Origin: Branchiostoma floridae
Taxonomy: Eukaryota; Chordata; Leptocardii; Amphioxiformes; Branchiostomatidae
DNA: 64,000 nt
Reading direction: 5' to 3'
Assembly (NCBI RefSeq): GCF_000003815.2
Contig: NC_049980.1
Span: 8,600,196 to 8,664,195, forward strand
Part shown: in pieces, positions 23,560 through 41,358 of the stretch
Numbering within the stretch: the stretch's first letter is position 1
How the letters are laid out: each line of letters starts with the position of its first letter
Notes under the pieces: model-generated
Told to the model about the DNA's origin: nothing
The model's input: the letters and a program-made list of their open reading frames with translations, nothing else
The model's database searches: none
Made by a program: the position numbers and the translations under genes

Positions 23560-24407
23560 ATTGTAAAATATTCCAAGGTACAAATGGTCTCCTGTCATGA
23601 ATTTCGTGCTCTTGAAAGTGTTAGTGACTTAGCTTTATTTTTGTAGTCGTACACCATTTGGATTGGCACTTATGCATGCTGTTCTAAACACAGTTTACCA
23701 TGATTGCTAATTAAGTTTGAGTAGACTCTTTATTTTAAAGGAAAAGCAAGTTCCACAATAAGGTGCAGAATGCCTGTAAGAACTTACAAGAAACTCTGTC
23801 TTCAATCAATGATGTATTGTGACAGCTGTGCCATATTGTGTAAGTACATGTTATCTATAATTTCTTGAAAGGCTGCAAATATTTTATTGTGCAACAACTT
23901 GGGGGTATCCCACTGCAACGTAAACAACCAAGTCTAAAAAAGGTACAGATTTAGACATCTTGGCCACAAACTATTCACTTATAAACTTTAGGAAACTTTC
24001 ATTGTCCTTTCTCAAACAATTGGTCAAGGCACACTCTGTCACAAAAAGGGTTTTAAGCAAATCAGACTGGAAAGTGAGATGAGCTTCACACAATTGCACT
24101 ACATCCATAAACATACAATTCTAGAAGCTTTGGAAGAGCCAGAACCACACATGACACACTTGAAAACCCATGTGATGTCTTTGGCACACTTTAAGTTGCC
24201 TTTTTGGAAATGAGGCATGAAACCACCCTGTAACAGTTATGATAATCAGATATTGCACTTGATTTAGTTTGGGCTCTATGTTCACAATCTTGAGCCAGTT
24301 AAGTGTATGGGAGGGGTTCCTCCTTCACAAGTGAACTTTAATCTTGAGATGATGATTGAATCAAAGAATTCTAGGCAGTTGAAAACTTGTCCATTAAAGG
24401 CTGAGTT

Positions 24408-30623
<6,216 letters not shown>

Positions 30624-31581
30624 CTATGGAAGTGAAGAGTAGACTTAGTAGTCAGTGAGTGCTCTTATTGGTTTCAACAACTGGGACTGGCAAAGTCTGT
30701 GTAACACAAACTCTGCTGTCCAGGACTGTAAATGGTCCCTCCCTGCAGACAGAGGGCCGTCCAAATGTTGGACAGGCTGCTATAAGCCAGATTTTATCTG
30801 GCTAGGTCTAGTACTGTGACATCATTGTTGTTACTGTCACATCTTTTCTTTGAACAGTGGAAATGAGACAGCAAACCAGGACTCTTACTAACTGCTCGGA
30901 ATTCTTTTCTGGGAATTGCTGCATCTTACTTAGGAATTAAGGTGCAAAGATGATGACTTTGGTACAAGGAAATGAAAATACAAACCTTATTGCCTCTCTT
31001 CAGAACTGGAATCTGACATTCTATTCACTTAATCTAACTTCAAAATTTGAAACAGTATGTTTATGTCAAAGTTTTATCATCTATTCTGACACTTAATTTT
31101 CTTAAATGTCAAGAATGTGCTGTACATTAGTGTGTAAAACATAGTATCTTTATGTATGTAACCCTACATAAATATCTTCCTAGTAGTGGTACAGCTGCTG
31201 TAGAAATTTTACCATTGGGTGCACAAGAAGGTATATGCAGCCAGTATTTCTTGCCTCATATTACATACTGTTCTAGAAAGGGTCTCCCAATGTTAAGTGT
31301 CCAAAATTGAAGTATCTGCTAGCACTACTGGGTAGTGTAAGTATACCGAATATACAAACCTGATTTTCACCGGATTTCTCTTGATATGATCTCTGTATTT
31401 TACACAATTTTGTCTTGCTAATTCATCCAAGCCAACAACCACCTCTAACACTGACTGTATCAGTCTTACTATACTTAGTGAACTTTGCAAATTTATTACA
31501 TCTTCACCAGTTCTGTTACCACATATATAACACAGTAGGAGTCAGTAACCTCAGGCCAGGACTATTAAGTATGCAATGAAG

Positions 31582-31587
31582 TTTATT
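31582..31587 (-). terminator. Candidate CEP162 polyadenylation signal
   Basis: TTTATT on the plus strand (AATAAA on the minus) about 350 bases past the CEP162 stop codon. No closer canonical signal was seen. Confidence 0.3.
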
Positions 31588-31938
31588 CAATTAGTGACCA
31601 AGTCTGATATGCAACATGAACCCAAGTAACCCGCAAGTTGACAATATTCTTTTTAAAATGTTTGGATAAAAATATCTTTCATCATCAACTTAGGATATAC
31701 AAAAATCTATATTCCACAAAAAGTGTTTTATCAGCATTTGCCTTTCACAGCAGAAGTCCATTGTGGACCATAGTACTATGTATTTATCACTTCAAGTACA
31801 TTTACAAATACAAAGTCATAGGACAGTCAGTGGCAATATACTGTTTATAGGCCTACTATCGAGTACTGAAAATTCAACGCACAGGTAGTAGCATTGTAAA
31901 ATATAAAATATATCTAGTGTTTGTTATCAACAGACGTA

Positions 31939-34900
31939 TCATATTGTTGGAATTCTGTACCCTGCTGACATCTTGTTGTGCTGAATCTGCCTGAGCACTG
32001 CTAAGATAGAGTCCAACTCTGCCCTGAACTGTTCAATCTGCCTGTTCTTAGACTCTACTATCTGTGCCCAGTGAGAGTCGGTCCTTCCTCCCTTCGGACT
32101 CAACATCCCGTTCTGCAGTCCCCTCTCTCTCTCCCTGTACTTATCCTCCATGGCCTGGATTTTAGACTGCAGCGACTCAAAGTGTCTCATCTCCGGGGAC
32201 TGCTGTGCCTTCGCCTCGGCCAGTTCCTCCTGAAGTCCCCTCAGCCGCCGCTGCAGGGTCTCCTCCCGCAGTTTCACCCGTACAAGCTCCTCCTGGTCTC
32301 TCTTGGCCGACGCTAACTCTGACTTCAGATGTTCCAGCATGACGTCCCTCGTCTGCAGTCTACTCGTGAGCTCCGCTATCTCGGAGGTGGACTGCTGTCT
32401 CGTGTACTGTGACAAGAGTTTCTCCACCTCTCTCTGGTGAGCTGCTTTCATGACGTCCAGTCGCTCCTCTGAGGCCTCGTGTGCTTTGCGGACGTTGCTC
32501 TCCGCCTCGGCGACCTGCATCTGAAGCTTGACTCGCTGCTGTTCAAGTTCAAATGAAAGAGTTTCTACCTGTTGCTTCAGGGTTTCATTCTCCCTTTGGA
32601 TGTCAGAAATGTGCAAACCACTGAAAGCGTGCGGTTCGTACGACCTGTCATCCAGAGAGTCTGGAAAGGCGACGTCATGTCTCGACGGCAAGGCATCTTT
32701 ACCCGCCGCCTTTTTCTTCCCAACACTTCTGGTCTTGCCGAATTTTCCTCCATCTTTCCCAGAGCCAGCTTGCAGTTTTTGGCACGTTTTCTGCAGCTGG
32801 AAGATTTCCTGGCTCTTTTCCTTCAACTCCTTTTTCAAAACTAAAGTCTCTGCCTCGAGCCTTTGGGCCGCAAAGGCCTCATTATCATTCATAGACTTCC
32901 TCATCTGTGCAGCTTCCAGACGTTTATGCAGCTCTGTGATTTCCCTTTTGAACTCTTCAACCATCTTGTTGTGTTCAGACCTCTCCAGGTCAAGCTGTAT
33001 CTCCAAGGAGGATACTTTGTTGGAGTCTGGCCTTGCCGATACTTGCAATCTATCGGCGAGCTGGGTCCTAAGTCTGGAGATCTCCTCTTCGTACTGAAGC
33101 TTCACCTGGTTGTGAGTCTGTTGTAGGGCACGTAGACTCAACTTGGCATCCTCGTCCCTTCTCTCCAGCTCACCCTCCAACTTCCTGATTCTGTTCTCCA
33201 GGAACTGTACAGACAGAGGCCTTGTGGGGCTACTGGGTGCCGAGGGAGGTGCTGCATTTGCGGCAAGGATCATTGCGGGAATGGAGTTCGGATGGCGTCT
33301 CTTTATGATGTTCTCCATCTCTTTTACTTGCCGCTCCAGATCGAGGATGCGCTTGGCGTCGGCTGCTCGCTCCTTTGCCCTGCCCCTGGCGCTGTCTTGT
33401 TTCTGTCCAGTTTGGGCCTCCAGCCTCTTTACCTGTAGACAAATAAACAGAGGTCAATTTCCCACTCCGGATCCCTCTTAATAAAATTCCTGCAATCATT
33501 CAAAAGTTTGTACCTGATAAGAATTTCCAGGTATGGCCCAGGTCCAGAGGAACAGGTCCAAGTCGAGACCTAAACCTAGATCTAATTGTCTGTGAAAACT
33601 AGTACTTGTGAATGGGCAGTACTCATGAAAATATTGGTCAATTTCACTACAAAAGAATCTGTCTGATGGAGTCTCTAACAGGCATTACTGTTGTTTAAAT
33701 GAAGATAGGATTTTAAACTTTATGTAAACAACAGCAATGCCTCTGTTAACTTAGACAAGGTTTGACTGTAGAAACTTGGTAAAAATAACAATCAACTCTC
33801 TTCTACTTTGCTCTTATTATTTTCACCTGCCAGTATTATAATCTGTTCATTTCATAAAATAATGGGTCAAAAATATGGCCCACTAATTTTTTTCAGGTCC
33901 GATTTTTCCGTACCGGTCCAACAAGAAACAACAGTTTTGCACCAGTACCCACTCATAATTATGATGCTAAAATAGAATCCTGGCCAGAACCCTGATGAGC
34001 ACACTCTCCCCATACCTGGCTCCGGAGTCGCTCCATCTCCTCCTCCTTCTCCCGGAGGACCCGTGTCTGTCTGTCCACCAGTTCCTGGTTCTCTGCGTAC
34101 CAGCGCAGCTTCCTCTTCAGCTCCAGGGCCTCCTCCTCATACTGCTGTGCCCTAGTCCTCACCTCCAGCTGCTGTACCTCTGTCATCTCACTCACCTAGA
34201 GAACAGATCAAACACATCACATCAGCTGCTGTACCTCTGTCATCTCACTCACCTAGACAACAGATCAAACACATTACATCAGCTGCTGTACCTCTGTCAT
34301 CTCACTCACCTAGAGAACAGATCAAACACATCACATTAACTGCTGTACCTCTGTCATCTCACTCACCTAGAGAACAGATCAAACACATCACATCAGCTGC
34401 TGTACCTCTGTCATCTCACTCACCTAGAGAACAGATCAAACACATCACATCAGCTGCTGTACCTCTGTCATCTCACTCACCTAGACAACAGATCAAACAC
34501 ATTACATCAGCTGCTGTACCTCTGTCATCTCACTCACCTAGAGAACAGATCAAACACATCACATTAACTGCTGTACCTCTGTCATCTCACTCGCCTAGAG
34601 AACAGATCAAACACATCACATTAACTGCTGTACCTCTGTCATCTCACTCGCCTAGAGAACAGATCAAACACATCACATCAGCTGCTGTACCTCTGTCATC
34701 TCACTCACCTAGACAACAGATCAAACACATTGCATCTGATTCTGACCAATTCAGGGTTTCAAGACGGGACATGTCTCTAGTCCAGAAAGGACATGATATT
34801 GGCTGTCTCTAGCTTTCAATTTTTTCTGTCCCTCTCATTCTTTGGTACTCAATGTTGATGATTTTCCTTGTAAGATCATCAATTTTATGTACTTAATTTT

Positions 34901-37900
34901 TGGGATGGATGGGGTGAATTTTTTTCTGCCCCAACAAGCAAATTTCTGTCTTAGGATGGATGGAAGGGACCTGAAGACAGCCCTTTACTGGTAAGTGGTC
35001 AATAATGTAATGCAGTAATATAGTATTTTAAAAAACATGAAACTAGGTAGCTACAGAGCCTTTTTTTCTTTGATGCCGTAAGTGCAGTGAGTTGTTTACC
35101 CACTGTGTTAAGGGTACAGTAATGGGAGCAGAGCTCCATTCACCATCTCATGAATTCAACCCATGACCTCTAGATCTCATATCAGCTAGCCTAGCCACTT
35201 GATGCCACAGTTTAGATTATCACAGTTATAAAATGTGATCCTGTCTGTCTTAAATTTGTTTGCATGTGTCAAGATATAAGCCATCAATGTTTCAATTATA
35301 TCTCTTACTTGTCTGTTAGCCTTGACACCGAGGGCCCTCTCCCTGTCTAGCTGCTGCTCCAGCTGTGACTTCTCACCCTTCAGCCTCACCACATCCCTCA
35401 GCATGTCCTCACTGTGTAGCTTGGACTTTCTCAGCTCCTGGAATCATTCACAAAAGGGTATAATGTGAAGCAAGCAAAAACAAACAAAAGTTCCTAGAAA
35501 ACATATAGCAAATGCCAACACTGCAACTTACTATGAGAAACAAACAATTGATTAATTCACTGGAAAGAGGAGAAAGGGGCATTCAGGTAAGGTACTGTAA
35601 TTCCATACATTGTCATGAAAAATTTATTTCAAGGGGGAAGAAGGCTTTTTGCATACTATGTTCTAACTTTATGTTTGAAACAGATCTACATGTATTAGCA
35701 GTTTAGCATTAGAAATGCAAATTTGTGGTTCCATGACTGCATTACTGAGGAAACTGCAAAAACAAAACCATTGCAAACATTTGAATTTTTACAGTTGCAT
35801 AAGCGCTAAAACAATGATACAGGGGATTAAAGACTTTTTTTACAAAGTAATAAATTTGTGTTGTCTTCATTGAACACATAGCTGCACATGACAATCTATT
35901 ACAAGTGATAAGCTAAATGTGCTAGACTGTACTTACTTTTTCCAGGTAGGCCACGCGAGCAGCAGCCATGGACACCTCAGCCGTGCCTGCCTTGATCTGC
36001 TGCTGTGCTGCAGGACTGGTGATGACCCCCTTAAACAGCAGGGCCCTCTCCCTCTCCTCTCCTGTCTCCTTCAGCCGGGCCACCTCTGCCTGCAGCTTCT
36101 GATTCTCCTGAAACAGCAGGGTCTCTGTCTCCTTGTACTTTGATGTACCCGTCTTAAGCTGTGCGTACAACCTCTCGTTCTCCTGTTGGTAGCCTTTAAG
36201 GAGGTCCTCTTGCACCTTGACTTCCTGTTGCAACCTCAACACTTCTTCATCTGAAGCTTTTCCTTTGGAGTCTGATTTTTGGCTTGATGGTTCGTCTTTA
36301 TTTTCCTTGCTATCATGCGCTTCTGAGTCGCCAAGTTTTGCTCGCAAGACAAAGTTTTCCTGCCTTACTTGGTCTAACTCCTTGTCGTGCTGGAGGCGCA
36401 GCTCTTCCACCTCCCGCTGGTGCTCCCTCTGCTGAGCTCGAAAGTCGGCGTGGATTTTCTCCCTGAGCTTCTGTTCGACTTCCAACTCCCTTTGCAGATC
36501 CTGTACTTGTAAGAGCAACATCTTCTCCCTGGAGAGGTGTTCTATTCCCGGAGGTGGGCCGTCTGATGACGTGACAGGGGGTTTGTCTTCCCACGCTTGC
36601 CTGGAAGACTTCCCCTTTCTTTCAGGTGAGAAGTGGTCTTGGATATAGTGAGCAAAAGACTCCACAGATGCCATTAGCTGGGTTCCAGCTACAGAGTCAT
36701 CCATAGGAACCCCTCTGGCCTTAAACGTGGAGACCTGTTTAGGAGTCCATCTATAGGGGCTAGCACTGGACGGTCTTCCCTTGACACTTTGTCCGTGGAA
36801 GCTGACAGTCTTGCCCTGTTTGCTGGGAGTACTTGTCTTTGGTATGGTCGAGTCTCTGGCATGTTTTCCTAACTTTGCATCAGGGGTGCTAGCGCTTCCG
36901 TTCTTCCTTGATGGGACAACTTTACCGTACCCAGAGCTTCGTACCTGACTCTGTTTTTTAGTACCTTTCTTTGGCTTCCCTTTCCTGCTGACTTGCTGTG
37001 ATCTACCATCCACAATGCTGTCATCAAGACTGTCCAACCTTCCCACCTGAGTCTCGATGTCCCTCTCCAGGTCCTGGATGGTTTTATAGTTTCGCTCTGG
37101 AGACTCATATGTAAACTTCTGCCCTATGTGTTTCCTTTGTCTGGGTGTGGGTACTGGTGTTTGTGGCTTACTGTCTGTGGTGTTGTCAAGGTCATGATCG
37201 TCGTAACGGAATCCTTTCGGATCAACATGTGCAGGGCTGAGGTCAAACCCATGAGCATCTGATGCCCCAGTTTGACCTTGGTCAAATCCTGTTGCAGGTT
37301 CAAGATCAAACCCATGATTCTCACCTGCAGGTCGAAGGTCAAATCCATGGTTCTCACTAGCAGGTCGAAGGTCAAATCCGTGCTTCTCACTAGCAGGTTG
37401 AAGGTCAAACCCATGGTTCTCACTAGCAGGTTGAAGGTCAAACCCATGGTTCTCGCGAGCAGGTTGAAGGTCAAACCCATGGTTTTCACTAGCAGGTTGA
37501 AGGTCAAACCCATGGTTTTCACTAGCAGGTTGAAGGTCAAACCCATGCCTCTCACCAGTTGGTTGAAGGTTGAGTCTCCTGGAGTCATCAGCTGGTTGGA
37601 GGTCAAACCCTCTGTTCTCCTCAGGTAAGGTGAATCCTTGGTCTTCTGTACCAGCTGGTTCCAAGTCAAAACCTCTCCCCCTGCTGGGTTGAGCAGGGCT
37701 GAGGTTGAACCCCCTTGCCTCGGTCCCTTCCCCCAGGTCTAAGTCTGCAGCCGTACCCGTGCCTAGCGTGGACATCTGCGCATCCTGCAGGGCTCGCTGC
37801 AGGGCCTCCACGTCACTGTTGGTTCCCGTTGCCGTGGGAACCGTCTTCATCTGGGGAGAATCCCCGTCCGTGTCCCCTCCTGAGGGGAGCAACGTCTTCC

Positions 37901-38831
37901 CCAGCTTGCCTGTCCCAAAACTGGAGTCCATGGTGTCAAACAGGGCTACCCTAGCCAACATGGGTTTGGATGGTGGGGTACTTGTCAACTTCTTGGAGCT
38001 TTCCTCATTGTCTGTCTTACTCACAGTATCTGTCACCTTCACAGGTTCATCCCTTTCTTCATCATTGTCTTCACTGTCATCAGAAAAGTCTTCACTGTAA
38101 CTGTCAAGTTTTGTCTCATTGTTTTTGCCAGACTGTGGCTGTTTGAAGGTATCTGTAAGATCTGCTTCCTCGTTAAGTCTCCCATAGTCCACAGTACCCT
38201 CTGCGCCCCCCTCTATCTCCTTAAAGAATCTTTCCTTCTCAGCCAGCTCCTCCAGTGTGTCCATTCCGGGTCCTGTCCCCGGAGCGCTCCCCGTTCTCAC
38301 ATCCTCCACAGCTTCATCACCGCTGCTGTCAATCAGAGTATCCTCAAAACTCGCTTTCTCAGGAATGACCCCACCCCTTCCACCGTTGTTACCCTTAGTC
38401 TTATTGCGGCCTGCATGGAAGAAGTCTTCCAGACTGTCCTTACTCACTTCTACATCCCTCTTGGCAGGAGGATTGTCAAAGTTTGCAGCAAGCCCTGACA
38501 AGGGGGGTTCTGTGGGACTTTTCTTGTTCAGCGACTTTAAGAACTTTGCTTCTTGTGATCCTCCTAGCTCCTTCCCAGAAGTTTCTTCCTTTTTCTTGTC
38601 CTTTTTCATCAACCACTTGTTGGTTGAGCTGCCCTTGAGTCGAGGCGATCCCTCCTCATCCTCCTCCATCCACCACAGCTTTTGTTCTTTCTTCTGCTCT
38701 CGCTGGCCGAGTTTGTGCAGGACGCTCCCAGACTTCCCACCTCCATCATCCAGGGAATCATCCGAGAGGGACTCCTTCAGGAACTGTTCAAACTGATGGT
38801 CCAGGTCTTTTTTACTCATCTTGCCACTCAT
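31939..38831 (-). CDS. CEP162: Centrosomal protein of 162 kDa (CEP162/QN1)
   Basis: Centriole distal-end and axonemal microtubule-binding protein that promotes ciliary transition-zone assembly in vertebrates. Four phase-0 coding exons: 38831-35937, 35437-35309, 34195-34016 and 33432-31939 (TGA), giving 1565 aa against about 1400 in human. Family marks: the N-terminal DLDHQFEQFLKESLSDDS, a WW pair near residue 53, YSEDFSDDSEDNDEERDE, RSSGYGK near 629, GYQQENERLYAQLK, KLRWYAENQEL, and RQVKEMENIIKRRHPNSIPA at about 1100 followed by long coiled coil to the C-terminus. The first exon is very large (2895 nt). An acceptor-like CTGCAG|GG at 38844 lies 13 bases before the ATG, so a non-coding first exon is likely. 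Residues about 373-533 hold an expanded GFDLQP repeat, and the exon 3 acceptor is amplified in a 57-bp array. The upstream methionine of two close ones (MSGKM) was taken as the start. Confidence 0.95.
33527..33955. repeat. GGTCCAGAGGATCAGGT repeat element (copy)
   Basis: About 430 bp in the last CEP162 intron, from AGGTCCAGAGGAACAGGTCC to GGTCCAACAAGAAACAACAG. Homologous to 17205-17530 and 52770-53195. Confidence 0.65.
34168..34735 (-). repeat. 57-bp tandem array of the CEP162 exon 3 acceptor (exon plus nine copies)
   Basis: On the minus strand each unit starts GTGAGTGAGATGACAGAGG, the first codons of the exon at 34195, and ends CTGTTCTCTAG, its acceptor. Nine upstream copies place identical acceptors at 34252 and every 57 bp up to 34708. 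Although 57 is a multiple of three, each intronic unit diverges after CAGCTG into ATG TGA, an in-frame stop. Variants (CTAGACAAC against CTAGAGAAC, ATTAACTG against ATCAGCTG) recur in blocks, indicating multi-unit duplication. Confidence 0.95.
37230..37715 (-). repeat. Coding repeat: GFDLQP motif array in CEP162
   Basis: About a dozen GF(D/N)L(Q/E/R/S)P motifs, of which a core of about seven is a tight 33-bp (11-residue) tandem HGFDLQPASEN. Flanking copies are more diverged (GFNLSP, GFDLEP, RLNLQP). A single such motif (GFDLQP) occurs in human CEP162, so a conserved motif has been multiplied here. The array keeps alternative frames open on both strands. Confidence 0.95.
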
Positions 38832-41358
38832 TTTGTCAGTTTCCCTGCAGTTCTAAGCTCGACGGCACAATCCTTCTCTCTCGTTCTCTCCTCAAATCTT
38901 TTGTTAAGTGTCACATCAGCCCTGTTTCTGTTTGTCTTTTTTGTCTTCTTATCTGTAGACTGCCATACCGGTTACCTTTTCACATACCACACAGCAAGGC
39001 TCACAGCTTGAGTCCTGTAGTCAGCAGGTCAATCAGCTCAATCACTTCAATCAGGCAGAGTCTGTGTAAGCAGGACAAAGTCCACATCAGATTGGCTATT
39101 GTTACTCATTAGCACGTCATTATTGGTGTTGATGGTGGAAATCCCCTATCAATAACTCGTAACAGTTGCACCCCAACATCAGAGGGTAAAGTTAACAGTA
39201 CCTCTTAGCATTGTTGTAATGCTAAAGCCAAGGTTATTGATATCATTGTATCGTATGAAAAAAACAGGAATACAGGTGTTCTACTAACTTATATATATTG
39301 CTACTAGTAAGTATGTGTTAATGTAGATATATATCAGTAGGGGGTCATAAAGCATCATAGCTATAAATTTTGATTGGGACGTACATATAATGAGTTATAC
39401 AATGTAAATGAATTTTCTTTTCATGACAACTACGTATATTATTGTTGAAAGTTTCATGTACTTATTCATAGAAAATTAGAAATAATAGATTCTACTTAGG
39501 TACTAGTATATGGAATCTTTTTTGAGCTTCTAAATGTTGAACTACTACTACTTTTTTATCAGTTAACTGTTATGCCTCATGTTACTCTGATAACTCACCC
39601 TTCAAACTGATTATTCAAACTACCAACTTATAAACTAAAGAAAATAGTCAAGATTAGAGTACTAGAGTAGATTTCTTTGGCCAGGTTGGACTTCTGGTTT
39701 CCAGTTTGGACCAGACAGATAATAATAACATAACTTATATTATACAAATGTATATGTAACTTAACGGTGCACACACCAGTTCTTCCGCGACAGGGGTCCG
39801 AGCTAGTGCACGAGAAAAAAGTGACGAAAGGCTTCCGAGGGTCCATGTTTGAGTTGACATTTCTCATTATTTCCTGCGAAATGACATTCAACGGTTACAT
39901 GGCTGAAAAGCGTAGGAAATGGTGTGTTTTCGGTGCAAATTGTGCTTTGGTCCGCGTCTTACTTCCGGGATATTCCTACGCCTGAATGTGATTAGGCTCG
40001 TGACCTAGATTGACCTCTGAAGCGCTGTGTTAAGCCTAGTTGTAATGCCGCGCGCCGTGCATGCATGATTAAAAAAACTGTAGTACTAGAATTTTCTTTA
40101 TAATTAGCTGGATTACTCGTTAGGTTTTCCTCTTTCTGACAGTATCAGTCGTGTTTGCCGGAAAAATCATCTTCATGTTTTTCTTTCAATGCCAAAATGC
40201 CCGATTTTTTGCATTATTTTTTACATGAAAATAATGTTTTTTCCCTCTAATTTTTTAAAATCAGAGAAGTTGAAGGATCGAAACTTAGTTTGTCTTGTAG
40301 CTAAAGGAATTTGCTTTCACCAGATATACAGTTATTTTGCGTCAGGATAATTCCCTGGTAGAGCTGGTCGCTAGACTTTAGGGTATGCCGCCTCCAATTG
40401 AAACCCCAAATAAACTGGTGTGTGCCCCCTTAAGATGACTCCTAAGACTTAACTAACATAACTTTACAATAATACGATAAGTCAATAAGATAACTTGTAG
40501 ATTTTAAAGGAGCACAATATGCATACTACTTTGATGATTCTGTACATATTGTTATACAAATGTAATACTATAACGTTATTCATATAATGGACACTTATGA
40601 ATATCTGAGTTATCAAACTACATAATGATAAATCATGAAGACTTACTGAAGATCCTTCGAAGAACCAGTCTGTAACTGTTAGCTGCTAGATATGTTTCTG
40701 GATAAAGCAGTGCTACACGGTATATGAATCTTTTCTGACAAGCAGATCTCAGGACAGGAAAACAGCCTGGGTTGGAAAGTTAGTTTACGCCCCCCTCCCC
40801 AACCTCACTCATCAACTTTCCCGTCAACTTTTACTTCACTCTCTGACAATAAACTTGCCATAAACACGCATAAAATACACAAGGTTATCATATTCACCTG
40901 CTGGATCAAACTTTTCCGCCATGTGGCAATTCAAAGCGAGTAAAATCCAACGAAAAAGACAGGAAACTTTCAAATCTGAACTGAGAGGAAAATATAACGA
41001 CCTTTGAACCGTGGTTGTTGAGTTAGAGCGCACGGAAACATGAATAGTGCAGTTATAAATCTATTCAATATTCTCGGTGACCCAAGAATAAAGGGACATA
41101 ATTCCTATTGTAACTTAAATAATAAAAATATGTTCAAGTTTCTTTAGTGATAAGTTATCGGAATTGAATGTTTTGTGTGTTTTTGCTCCTTTGAACTAGT
41201 GTTGGCGTTACGATGCGTTTAGACAAAATGGCGGCGAATTCCTGTCTCCAAGAACGCCCGACAACATGACGAGCATCGCGCCAAAATATAATCCCCGCTC
41301 GATATACCAGTCCGATCAACGGGGAAACAAAGTCCCCTAAATCCCAACTCTCATAGGA
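38832..41358. other. Spacer between divergent CEP162 and LRRC49
   Basis: No conserved coding exon. An ETS-like TACTTCCGGGA occurs near 39960. At 40922-40898 the minus strand has ATGGCGGAAAAG ending in a good donor (GCAG|gtgaat), a possible 5' exon of CEP162. Two short upstream ORFs of LRRC49 lie at 41228-41340. The rest is AT-rich without recognisable features. Confidence 0.45.
41228..41340 (+). promoter_or_regulatory. Two overlapping upstream ORFs before the LRRC49 start
   Basis: ATG GCG GCG at 41228 opens a 13-codon ORF whose stop overlaps the next start (ATGA at 41266). That second ORF has 24 codons and ends TAA at 41338-41340, 18 bases before the proposed LRRC49 ATG. If transcribed they could limit translation of the main ORF. 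Confidence 0.35.

Larger units (their letters stand above)
21260..24407. other. Tail-to-tail region: UBE2R 3' UTR and GALT 3' UTR
   Basis: No coding exon is seen. A plus-strand AATAAA at 23554-23559 followed by GT-rich sequence would give UBE2R a 3' UTR of about 2.3 kb, plausible because UBE2R2 has a long one in vertebrates. A minus-strand signal (TTTATT at 23883-23888) could end GALT about 520 bases past its stop. The open frames of 70-147 codons here show no domains. Gap 21277-21376 lies just after the UBE2R stop. Confidence 0.5.

Noticed and set aside
30985-31020. Minus-strand ATG frame (MSDSSSEERQ) before a donor-like site as GALT exon 1
   Set aside because: An in-frame TAA directly before the donor breaks the phase-1 join needed for the next exon.
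32528-33097. 189-codon plus-strand frame
   Set aside because: Lies opposite the CEP162 coiled-coil exon; it is a shadow of that reading frame with no domain of its own.
37124-37669. 181-codon minus-strand repeat frame and the opposing 118-codon plus-strand frame
   Set aside because: Both are kept open by the 33-bp repeat of CEP162, whose true frame encodes GFDLQP motifs.
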